Positions 1 to 5,631 of a DNA stretch of 8,226 bases are shown in pieces (the stretch's first letter is position 1; every line of letters begins with the position of its first letter). Origin of the DNA: JAAYEL01 sp964344625 (GTDB lineage: Bacteria > Bacillota > Clostridia > Tissierellales > Peptoniphilaceae); contig CAYFNZ010000041.1 of the NCBI GenBank assembly GCA_964344625.1, positions 1 through 8,226 on the forward strand, written 5' to 3'. A program made the translations under genes and the position numbers. Under the pieces are notes generated by a model. It had not been told where the DNA came from. It did not search any database and saw nothing but the letters and a program-made list of their open reading frames with translations.

Positions 1-3
1 CTT

Positions 4-165
4 AAATTTGGTATTAATTCACTTTTTTAACAATTGATACCAAAAAGGCATTTCCCGAATTTGGTATCAAGTCAATTGGTACCTAAATCCAATAATTGAA
101 ATTTGGTATCAACTTTTTAAAAAATCGATTGGTAACAAAAGGGCTTTTTTGAAATTTGGTATCAA
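4..165. repeat. Array of four diverged direct repeats, three with inverted partners
   Basis: The 14-base element AAATTTGGTATCAA, or a one-mismatch form, occurs at 4-17, 57-70, 99-112 and 152-165, so spacings alternate 53, 42 and 53 bases. After the first three copies there is an inverted partner resembling TTGATACCAAA, at 34-44, 76-85 and 129-139. Each pair can fold into a stem of about 10-11 bp with one or two mismatches or wobbles, with loops of 16, 5 and 16 bases. The fourth copy has no clear partner. The 53-base units also share a trailing A-run plus GGC and T-run. The array starts at the left edge of the window and may continue beyond it. I see no coding potential here. It could be an intergenic repeat family, a protein-binding array or a remnant of a mobile element; the sequence does not decide. 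Confidence 0.8.
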
Positions 166-261
166 TTTTGGCTTAAAAGCGTATTAAACTACTACCTATA
201 AGCCGGACTCACAGATGTCAAAAAAGGTAGGTCTTGTTTTCTGGAGGGAACCAAAAAAGAA
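166..261. other. Non-coding stretch with a weak hairpin
   Basis: No gene is visible between the repeat array and the terminator hairpin. CTACCT (192-197) can pair with AGGTAG (225-230) around a 27-base loop. On the minus strand TTGACA (complement of 216-221) resembles a -35 element, but the -10 candidates nearby are poor (TATAGG at spacing 15), so I do not call a promoter. Confidence 0.4.
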
Positions 262-318
262 AGAACTCTAGCTCAGCGAGGAAGGTGCAAAGCACCTATC
301 GCTGCCGGCTAGAGTTTT
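262..318 (-). terminator. Large nested stem-loop, probable (possibly bidirectional) terminator
   Basis: Three stems are stacked: AACTCTAGC (264-272) with GCTAGAGTT (308-316), CAGCGA (274-279) with TCGCTG (299-304), and AGGTGC (283-288) with GCACCT (292-297) around an AAA loop. That gives 21 base pairs interrupted by small internal loops. On the minus strand the hairpin is followed by a pyrimidine/T-rich run (complement of 246-262), and on the plus strand by TTTTGTTTGTTTG. It overlaps the last codons of the DUF3793 relic, consistent with a terminator for that gene. The three-tier structure is larger than a usual intrinsic terminator. Confidence 0.6.
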
Positions 319-714
319 GTTTGTTTGGGCTATTAAGTCGTGGAAAGGGGTCCCTTTTTTGTAATTTAGTAGATTATTTTTTCTGCAATCATCATATAAT
401 TTGAATAAGGATTTCATTTCGACTGGATTTTGATATACTTGCCAGTAACCGCTGAATAGTGGGTCTTTTCCTTTGTTTGTAATGAAGTTTACGACATCTA
501 GATAAGGAATACCAAGGAAAAAACCGATTTCATCTGGGAAGGTATCTTTTTGGAATTTTATTTTCCAAAGCATGTGATATAGGTATTCTTCTATATCGTT
601 AAATTTAGGATAATTTATCTTATGTAGATATTTTTTAACATCCGTGTTTATGAAGGAATACAAGATGTTGATATTGTAGATGAAGATGAGCCTAGTGTTC
701 TCAGTTCTTTCTAT
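268..714 (-). pseudogene. DUF3793-family protein remnant, N-terminal part missing
   Basis: The open frame resembles the C-terminal two thirds of DUF3793 proteins, small proteins of unknown function common in clostridia. Recognisable segments are LIFIYN, then FPDEIGFFLGIPYLDVVNFI (family pattern FPHEIGLFLGYPxEDVxGFI), then a G-W-x-V-Y block and a short F-x-x-Y-x-x-C block near the end. The family is usually about 180-200 residues; here homology begins in frame just after a TAA stop at 715-717, giving at most about 148 residues. The first in-frame start-like codon is a TTG at 661-663 with no ribosome binding site, and it lies inside the conserved part. Upstream, the same frame has stops at 715-717 and 739-741 and further ones beyond. 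I therefore read it as a decayed gene. The family assignment is from memory of the motif, not a search. Confidence 0.65.
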
Positions 715-759
715 TTACATGAATAGGCGTTTATGTTTCTAGCGAAGGTGGATGAAACC

Positions 760-773
760 TAGCTTTTAAGCTA
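760..773. repeat. Small palindrome upstream of sdaAB
   Basis: TAGCTT and AAGCTA flank two T residues, a 14-base near-perfect palindrome about 75 bases upstream of the sdaAB -10 element. It may be an operator or simply leftover sequence of the decaying DUF3793 gene; nothing else supports a role. Confidence 0.3.
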
Positions 774-827
774 ATACCGGGAAAATGCTATTAAAATTAT
801 TTATATCACTTATCAAAAACCTTTAGC

Positions 828-855
828 CTTCTTGATGTTATTTTTTTGCTATACT
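828..855 (+). promoter_or_regulatory. Probable extended -10 promoter for sdaAB-sdaAA
   Basis: An extended -10 (TG at 847-848, one base, TATACT at 850-855) lies 18 bases before the sdaAB start. The best -35 is weak: TTCTTG at 828-833 with a 16-base spacer; TTGATG at 832-837 is a better match but only 12 bases away. The extended -10 could compensate. Transcription would start near 861-862, leaving a very short leader that begins almost at the ribosome binding site AAGGGGG (862-868). Confidence 0.5.
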
Positions 856-873
856 TAAGCTAAGGGGGATATT

Positions 874-1533
874 ATGAATAAGATTTCTTACTTTAATGTC
901 GTGGGTCCTGTGATGATTGGCCCATCAAGTTCACATACAGCTGGGGCAGTCAGAATTGGTAGGGCTGCAAGGTCAATAGTTGAAGATGGCTTTAATAAAA
1001 TAGTTTTTAAGTTTTATGGGTCTTTTGCCTCAACCTATATGGGCCACGGGACTGACAAGGCCTTGGTGGCAGGAGCCTTGGGATTTATGCCAGATGATGA
1101 AAGGATAAAAGATGCCTTTGCCATAGCCAAACAAGAGGGAATTGAAATTAAGTTTGAAACCATTAACTTGGTCAATGCCCACCCAAATACAGCTATTCTT
1201 GAATTTCACTACGAAGGCGGAAGGACAAGCTGCGTTCAAGGAATTTCAACCGGTGGGGGCCAAATCGAAATCGTAAAAATTGATGGTCAGGACGTAAAGA
1301 TATTTCCAGGAGATCCTACACTAATATTCCAATATATGGATAGGCCGGGAATTATAAGCACGGTATCAACCATACTTGCAAAAAACAACTACAACATTGA
1401 AACCATAACAAACAACAGGGACCAAGGCAGGGTCACCCTTGTAATTATTTTAGATAAAAAGTTAGATGAAAAGGTCTTTGAAGAGATAAAAAATTCTGAT
1501 AATTACGACCACATCTCTTATGTATATTTTTAG
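874..1533 (+). CDS. sdaAB: L-serine dehydratase, iron-sulfur dependent, beta subunit
   Basis: This 219-residue protein is the small subunit of the two-subunit L-serine dehydratase, which with SdaAA deaminates L-serine to pyruvate and ammonia in the cytoplasm. The SDH-beta domain fills about residues 1-145 and shows the family motifs GPSSSHTAG (16-24), GHGTDKAL (57-64), HPNT (103-106) and a GGG turn (127-129). A C-terminal ACT domain (about 149-219) begins after a short linker and contains DRPG (156-159); ACT domains commonly bind amino acids, so serine sensing is plausible. The ATG start has AAGGGGG five bases upstream. The gene is eight bases before sdaAA, and its TAG stop forms part of the sdaAA ribosome binding site (GGAG at 1533-1536), suggesting tight translational coupling. 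Length and motifs are complete. Classic work on this enzyme class used Peptoniphilus asaccharolyticus, which fits the presumed host. Confidence 0.95.
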   Translation: MNKISYFNVVGPVMIGPSSSHTAGAVRIGRAARSIVEDGFNKIVFKFYGSFASTYMGHGTDKALVAGALGFMPDDERIKDAFAIAKQEGIEIKFETINLVNAHPNTAILEFHYEGGRTSCVQGISTGGGQIEIVKIDGQDVKIFPGDPTLIFQYMDRPGIISTVSTILAKNNYNIETITNNRDQGRVTLVIILDKKLDEKVFEEIKNSDNYDHISYVYF

Positions 1534-1541
1534 GAGCCAAT

Positions 1542-2423
1542 ATGTTTACCAGTGGAAAAGAACTATTAGAAATTTGTAAGACGCAAAATATCAGCATTTC
1601 AAATGCAGCCATAGCTAGGGAAATAGAAAATTATGGGTCTGACAAAAAGACCATCTTTGATAGAAATAGAATCATCCTTCAAGTTATGAAGGATTCGGCT
1701 CAAAATGCAACTAAACAGAGGGTTGAATCCGTTTCAGGAATCATAGGTGGGGATGCCAAAAAACTCTATGATTATGCACAAAGTGCCAATACCCTTTTGG
1801 ATAGGAAAACCCTTGAATTAATGTCCATGGGCCTTTCTACATCAGAGGTAAATGCCTCAATGGGCAAGATTGTAGCAGCCCCTACGGCTGGGGCAGCAGG
1901 GATAATACCTGCGGTCTTGACCTCTGTTCAAAAGGAAAAGGGCTTTTCAGATGAGGACTTGATTCACGCCCTTATGACTTCAGGAGCCGTTGGGTCAATT
2001 ATCATGAGAAATGCCTCTGTATCCGGGGCGGTTGGCGGTTGCCAGGCTGAAACCGGCTCTGCATCTGCCATGGCAGCAGCGGCCCTTGTAGAGTTAATGG
2101 GTGGAAGCCCAGACCAGGCCCTAGATGCCGCAAGCTTTGCCCTAATTCACGTCTTGGGCCTAGTATGCGACCCGGTAGCAGGTCTTGTAGAATACCCTTG
2201 CCTATTTAGGAATTCTTCAGGAGCGGTAAATGCCTACATGTCAGCGGAGCTTGCCCTTGCAGGAATCAAGTCATTGATTGGATTTGATGAAGTTGTAAAA
2301 GCCATGAAGGAAGTAGGGGACTCCATGAGTCCAACCCTAAAAGAAACTGCCATGGGAGGCCTTGCAGCCACAGTTACCGGCAAGGCCATAGAAGAAAGAG
2401 TTTTCGGCAAATGCCAATGCTAG
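1542..2423 (+). CDS. sdaAA: L-serine dehydratase, iron-sulfur dependent, alpha subunit
   Basis: This 293-residue protein is the catalytic subunit carrying the oxygen-sensitive [4Fe-4S] cluster that activates serine for dehydration. Three cysteines sit in the expected conserved contexts: GGCQAE (C167), LVCDPVAG (C209) and EYPCLFRN (C220). Other family blocks are AAPTAGAAGIIPA (112-124) and the Ala-rich helix after ETGSASAM (170-177). The length is normal for a stand-alone alpha subunit. The protein ends in Cys-Gln-Cys (291-293); in the single-chain Legionella enzyme a C-terminal cysteine reaches into the active site and ligates the cluster, so this tail may do the same (inference). The start is supported by GGAG six bases upstream, overlapping the sdaAB stop. 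I see no clear terminator after the gene; a new promoter follows directly. Confidence 0.95.
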   Translation: MFTSGKELLEICKTQNISISNAAIAREIENYGSDKKTIFDRNRIILQVMKDSAQNATKQRVESVSGIIGGDAKKLYDYAQSANTLLDRKTLELMSMGLSTSEVNASMGKIVAAPTAGAAGIIPAVLTSVQKEKGFSDEDLIHALMTSGAVGSIIMRNASVSGAVGGCQAETGSASAMAAAALVELMGGSPDQALDAASFALIHVLGLVCDPVAGLVEYPCLFRNSSGAVNAYMSAELALAGIKSLIGFDEVVKAMKEVGDSMSPTLKETAMGGLAATVTGKAIEERVFGKCQC

Positions 2424-2424
2424 C

Positions 2425-2453
2425 TTGATATAAGTCCATAATTTTGTCATAAT
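2425..2453 (+). promoter_or_regulatory. Promoter of the acpS-nnrD / alr operon
   Basis: TTGATA (2425-2430) is separated by exactly 17 bases from CATAAT (2448-2453), and TG at 2445-2446 makes an extended -10. Transcription would start near 2460, about 50 bases before the coding start at 2510. This is among the best promoter-like strings in the window and begins two bases after the sdaAA stop. Confidence 0.7.
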
Positions 2454-2509
2454 AATCTTAATATAAAAATTTTTATCTAGGTATTATGCAAATTATTTGG
2501 GGGCTTCTC

Positions 2510-3763
2510 ATGCTAGGAACAGATATAGTAAATATAAATAGAATTTCAAATCTAAAGAAAAAAGACAGGTTTATAGCCAGATTTTTCACCCAAGAGGAGA
2601 TTAAATATATAGCAAAGAAAAATAATTCCTGCCAGACCATAGCAGGGATTTTTTCTGCTAAAGAGGCAGTTTCAAAGGCCTTTAAGACGGGGATTGGAAA
2701 AGACCTGGGCTTAAAAGACATTGAAATCTTACACAAAAATGGGGCTGCCTATGTCAACCTTGACAATGAAAAAATCAAGCGTCTACTTGAGGAAAATCAA
2801 GCGGATGGCCTTGATATAAGCATTTCCCATGACGGTGACTACGCCATAAGTCAGGCCATTTTATTTAAGTCTCCTAGTCAAGAAGATTATTATCCACCTG
2901 TCGATAAAAAGATGGCAGCACTACTTCCAAAAAGAGATGAGAATTTTAACAAATATGACTACGGCAATGTCCTAATAATCGGCGGGAAAAAGGGCATGCA
3001 TGGGTCCGTAAGTCTTTGCTCCCTAGCATCCATGAGGACTGGGGCAGGACTGAGCCATGTTCTTGTGCCAGAGTCCATAGAAAGCCAGGTGTCAAATAAG
3101 GTATTAGAAAGTATCATCCATACCTATGGAGCCGACCAAGATGGGGAGTTTGCTGACTTTGACCAAGAAGATTTTGTGGCATTTATAAAAAGATTTGATG
3201 CCATAGCCTTTGGGCCTGGAATCGGTAAAAAAGCTCCTGCAAGGACCATGCTTAAGCTTCTTCTAACTTCCTATGCCGGACCTTTAATAGTCGATGCTGA
3301 CGGGATTTCGCTCTTATCTGATTTGGGGGCATTTTCAAAGGAAAATGTCTATATCACCCCTCATGAGGGGGAATTTGCAAGGATTTCTGGACTTAAGCCA
3401 GCAAGGATTCGAGAAGACAGACTAGGGGCTTGCCAGGAATTTTTAGAGAGGTGTCCGATTAATCTCTTGCTAAAAGGAAAGGATAGCATCATAATAAACA
3501 AGGAAGAAACTTATATAAATAAATCTGGGTCATCAGCCCTTGCGACAGCAGGGTCGGGGGATAGCCTAACGGGAATTCTTGTAGCCTTGTTGGCTAGAAA
3601 AGACCACCTTGATATGATGAAACTTGCCGCCTATATCCATGGGCTTGCAGGTGACTATGCCAGCCAAGATTTAGGTGAGGATTCTGTGATAGCTTCTGAT
3701 ATAATAGGATACATACCAAAAGTTATAAAGAATCTAAGAAAAGAGGAAGCAAATGGTAAATAA
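2510..3763 (+). CDS. acpS-nnrD: Fusion of holo-[acyl-carrier-protein] synthase and ADP-dependent NAD(P)HX dehydratase
   Basis: This is one continuous 417-residue reading frame with two enzymes. Residues 1-120 are AcpS, which moves 4'-phosphopantetheine from CoA to a serine of ACP: GTDIVNI with the metal ligand Asp5, FSAKEAVSKAFKTGIGKD (48-65) with Glu52, and ISISH (103-107). After a linker of about 15 residues, residues 136-417 are NnrD (YjeF C-terminal, ribokinase-like), which uses ADP to repair hydrated NAD(P)H: YGNVLIIGGKKGM (151-163), FGPGIG (234-239), DADG (262-265), TPHEGEFARISG (283-294) and the nucleotide-binding/catalytic ATAGSGD (345-351, Asp351). The NnrE epimerase domain, usually N-terminal to NnrD, is absent; AcpS occupies that place. 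The ATG at 2510 is chosen because GGGGG lies six bases upstream and the AcpS family starts there; an ATG at 2486 would add eight residues without a good binding site. It overlaps alr by 11 bases. Confidence 0.92.
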   Translation: MLGTDIVNINRISNLKKKDRFIARFFTQEEIKYIAKKNNSCQTIAGIFSAKEAVSKAFKTGIGKDLGLKDIEILHKNGAAYVNLDNEKIKRLLEENQADGLDISISHDGDYAISQAILFKSPSQEDYYPPVDKKMAALLPKRDENFNKYDYGNVLIIGGKKGMHGSVSLCSLASMRTGAGLSHVLVPESIESQVSNKVLESIIHTYGADQDGEFADFDQEDFVAFIKRFDAIAFGPGIGKKAPARTMLKLLLTSYAGPLIVDADGISLLSDLGAFSKENVYITPHEGEFARISGLKPARIREDRLGACQEFLERCPINLLLKGKDSIIINKEETYINKSGSSALATAGSGDSLTGILVALLARKDHLDMMKLAAYIHGLAGDYASQDLGEDSVIASDIIGYIPKVIKNLRKEEANGK

Positions 3764-4868
3764 GCTAAAGACTAATAGGGTCATAGTTGATATGAAAGCT
3801 ATTAGGTTTAATATAGAGGAACTTAAGAAATTAATAGGCGACCAAAGGTTTTATGCGGTTGTTAAGGCGGATGCCTACGGCCTAGGCAGCGTGGAAATCG
3901 CAAAAAGGATTGATGATCAGGTAGATGGCTACTGTGTTTCAAGTATATGCGAGGCCCTTGAAATCAGAGAGGTCAGTCAAAAGGAAGTCTTAAACCTGGG
4001 CTACACTCAACTACAAGAAGTAGAAAGTGCGGCAACAGAAAGGATTTCCATAGCAATTTATGACCTATCCTATGCAAAAAAAATTAATAGCATTTTACAA
4101 GAAAAATCCCTAACAATTATCGGCCACATCAAGCTTGATACCGGCCATGGTAGGCTGGGCTTTAGGCAAAGGCCTGAATCCCTAGACCAAATTATGGAAA
4201 TTTCCAAGCTGTCAAATATCAAATTAGAAGGGATTTTCTCCCACCTTGCGACAGCGGATGAAGAAGACTTGGACTACACCCTTAAGCAAAAAGAAATTTT
4301 TGATTCCATGATAAATGCCCTTGAAGAAAGGGGCCTACATTTTAAGGAAAAGCACCTGGCAAATGACGCTGGCTTTATCAAGCACAAGATTTCCTATGAC
4401 CTTGTAAGGTCTGGGATTTGTCTATATGGGTCCTACCCATCAGACCTTCTAAAAAAAGAGAGGGAAGTAGAACTAAAGCCGACATTTTCATGGCTTTCCA
4501 AGGTTTCTTTTGTAAAATATATTGAAAAAGGCGATTCCGTTTCCTATGGAAGGACCTTTATAGCGGATAAAAAAATGAAGATAGCAACAGTGGCTGTAGG
4601 CTATGCTGACGGCTATAAAAGGGCTAATTCCAACAATGGATATGTCCTAATCCACGGCCAAAAAGCCCCAATTGTGGGCAGGGTTACCATGGACCAAACT
4701 ATGGTTGATGTAAGCCATATCGACCAAGTGGAAATAGGTGACGATGTGGTCCTAATCGGTAGGTCGCAAGATCTCTTGCTTACTCCTGACGACTTGGCTA
4801 CTTGGGCAGACACCATAAGCTATGAAATTATGACATCAATTTCAAAAAGAGTCCATAGGACATATTAG
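3753..4868 (+). CDS. alr: Alanine racemase
   Basis: This 371-residue PLP enzyme interconverts L- and D-alanine for peptidoglycan. The N-terminal TIM barrel has the PLP lysine Lys38 in AVVKADAYGLG (35-45), the lysine/arginine region KLDTGHGRLGF (127-137) with Arg134, and the PLP-contacting Arg219 in VRSGICLYG. The C-terminal beta domain has the second catalytic base Tyr265 in SVSYGRTF, GYADGYKR (283-290), GRVTMDQ (309-315) and the closing YEIMTSISKRVHRTY. Two normally well kept positions differ: the Met of DTGM is His132, and the Ser of the HxANS loop, which in characterised enzymes contacts the PLP phosphate, is Asp205 (HLANDAG). All main catalytic residues remain, so I expect an active enzyme. 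The start overlaps the end of nnrD by 11 bases and is preceded by GAGGAAG (3743-3749), so the two are co-transcribed and probably translationally coupled. Confidence 0.95.
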   Translation: MVNKLKTNRVIVDMKAIRFNIEELKKLIGDQRFYAVVKADAYGLGSVEIAKRIDDQVDGYCVSSICEALEIREVSQKEVLNLGYTQLQEVESAATERISIAIYDLSYAKKINSILQEKSLTIIGHIKLDTGHGRLGFRQRPESLDQIMEISKLSNIKLEGIFSHLATADEEDLDYTLKQKEIFDSMINALEERGLHFKEKHLANDAGFIKHKISYDLVRSGICLYGSYPSDLLKKEREVELKPTFSWLSKVSFVKYIEKGDSVSYGRTFIADKKMKIATVAVGYADGYKRANSNNGYVLIHGQKAPIVGRVTMDQTMVDVSHIDQVEIGDDVVLIGRSQDLLLTPDDLATWADTISYEIMTSISKRVHRTY

Positions 4869-4873
4869 CAAAA

Positions 4874-4902
4874 TTGAATAAATTATCTACTAATGTTATA
4901 AT
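4874..4902 (+). promoter_or_regulatory. Promoter of mazF
   Basis: TTGAAT (4874-4879), a 17-base spacer and a consensus TATAAT (4897-4902) with extended TG (4894-4895) lie in the 61-base gap between alr and mazF. The expected start is near 4909, 21 bases before the mazF ATG. This implies mazF can be expressed independently of alr. Confidence 0.7.
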
Positions 4903-4929
4903 AAAAGAAATAAATTAAGGGGAAGAGTA

Positions 4930-5277
4930 ATGAAAGTTAAGCGCGGTGATGTTTTTTATGCAGACTTAAGCCCCGTCGTTGGATCAGAGCAAGGAGGGGT
5001 AAGACCAGTCCTTGTCATCCAAAATGATATGGGCAACAGGTATAGTCCAACTATTATCATTGCAGCAATAACATCACAAACTAACAAGACCAGAATTCCT
5101 ACCCACGTAAAGGTGGATCCGAGAATTGGACTTCCCAAAAACTCAGTTGTCCTACTCGAACAAGTAAGGACAATTGATAAAAAAAGACTTAGAGATAAAG
5201 TCGGGACATTTGATGAAGCTGCTATGGTTCTCATAGATGAATCATTAAAGATTTCAGTTGGGCTAAAAGGTACATAG
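4930..5277 (+). CDS. mazF: MazF/PemK-type endoribonuclease toxin (EndoA-like), without adjacent antitoxin
   Basis: This 115-residue protein matches the MazF/PemK/NdoA family of sequence-specific, ribosome-independent mRNA endonucleases. It is closest in feel to the Bacillus subtilis EndoA group. The start VKRGDVFYADLSPVVGSEQGG (3-23), RPVLVIQND (25-33), ITSQ (47-50), and the LPKNSVVLLEQVRTIDKKRL region (about 68-87) are all typical. The residues corresponding to the EndoA catalytic pair, Arg25 and Thr48, are present at those very numbers. Length is normal. AAGGGG at 4917-4922 precedes the ATG by seven bases. In B. subtilis and many clostridia the antitoxin gene (ndoAI/mazE) lies between alr and the toxin; here only 61 bases are there and they hold a promoter, and no antitoxin candidate follows before the assembly gap. 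A perfect-stem terminator begins at its stop codon. Confidence 0.92.
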   Translation: MKVKRGDVFYADLSPVVGSEQGGVRPVLVIQNDMGNRYSPTIIIAAITSQTNKTRIPTHVKVDPRIGLPKNSVVLLEQVRTIDKKRLRDKVGTFDEAAMVLIDESLKISVGLKGT

Positions 5278-5314
5278 GAGAAATATCACAATAGATATTT
5301 CTCCATTTTCGTTT
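5277..5314 (+). terminator. Intrinsic terminator of mazF
   Basis: A perfect 11-bp stem, GGAGAAATATC (5277-5287) with GATATTTCTCC (5294-5304), has a six-base loop and is followed by ATTTTCGTTT. The first stem base is the last base of the mazF stop codon. Confidence 0.85.
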
Positions 5315-5320
5315 AAATAG

Positions 5321-5531
5321 GGTCCATTACAAGATAAAGAATGTAGGCAGGGTTTAGCCTGCCATCATTTATTTGAATACTTAGCAACAGAAAAGCCATT
5401 TGAAGGATTTGGTAAGGGCATTAAAAATGCTGGCCTAAATATGTTTGCCAAGGCCAACAACAAAAAGTTCGGTGAAAAAGCCTATATCAAGTGGAATTTC
5501 ACAAAATTTTTAATAGACCGTTCGGGAAATG
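5321..5531 (+). pseudogene. Glutathione peroxidase fragment, 5' half missing, 3' end in assembly gap
   Basis: The frame is open from a TAG at 5318-5320 to the run of Ns, about 70 codons. From about 5363 it is clearly glutathione peroxidase-like: LFEYLATEKPFEGFGKGIKN, then FGEKAYIKWNFTKFLIDRSGN, where the WNFTKFL block carries the conserved tryptophan of the family active site. The preceding residues (PLQDK, a glycine, then HHLF) can be aligned more loosely with the family's DKxxVNG...HPLF segment. The N-terminal half, with the catalytic Cys or selenocysteine and the conserved Gln, is absent; the mazF terminator occupies the space directly upstream. No start codon or ribosome binding site suits it. 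It is either a truncated pseudogene or an artefact at a contig end; a hairpin at 5346-5363 lies near where strong homology begins. An ATG inside it at 5441 is an internal methionine, not a gene start. Confidence 0.75.
5346..5363. repeat. Short inverted repeat within the weakly conserved start of the gpx fragment
   Basis: GGCAGG (5346-5351) and CCTGCC (5358-5363) form a GC-rich 6-bp stem with a six-base loop, followed by ATCATTTATTTG. It could be a second weak terminator after mazF. It ends exactly where convincing glutathione peroxidase similarity starts. Confidence 0.5.
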
Positions 5532-5631
5532 NNNNNNNNNNNNNNNNNNNNNNNNNNNNNNNNNNNNNNNNNNNNNNNNNNNNNNNNNNNNNNNNNNNNN
5601 NNNNNNNNNNNNNNNNNNNNNNNNNNNNNNN
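5532..5631. other. Assembly gap of exactly 100 Ns
   Basis: The run of N is exactly 100 bases, the conventional placeholder for a gap of unknown length. It cuts the glutathione peroxidase fragment on the left and the end of the YihY/BrkB gene on the right. True distance and even adjacency of the two sides cannot be read from this sequence. Confidence 0.97.

Noticed and set aside
4..165. The left-end repeats as a CRISPR array
   Set aside because: The repeats are only about 14 bases and diverged, spacing alternates 53 and 42 bases, the intervals contain inverted partners of the repeat, and no cas gene is in the window.
195..221. Minus-strand promoter TTGACA/TATAGG pointing into the repeat array
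   Set aside because: The -35 is perfect, but the -10 is poor and the spacer is 15 bases; no gene lies downstream within the window.
1030..1239. Minus-strand open frame inside sdaAB, and similar ones inside acpS, alr, mazF and the lipoprotein gene
   Set aside because: They are antisense to well-supported genes, have no family features, and follow from the codon pattern of the real frames.
2462..2475. AAAAATTTTT-containing sequence after sdaAA as a terminator
   Set aside because: It is an A/T palindrome without a GC stem, and lies downstream of a strong promoter's -10 element, inside the next gene's leader.
2486..2509. ATG at 2486 as start of the acpS-nnrD gene
   Set aside because: It lacks a good ribosome binding site and adds residues before the conserved family start; the ATG at 2510 has GGGGG six bases upstream and begins directly with the AcpS GTDIV motif.
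4869..4929. A very small antitoxin gene between alr and mazF
   Set aside because: The interval is only 61 bases and is filled by a -35/-10 promoter and ribosome binding site; no reading frame of useful length fits.
5441..5531. A separate small gene starting at ATG 5441
   Set aside because: The ATG is an internal methionine of the glutathione peroxidase-like frame, without its own binding site, and the rest is the N-gap.
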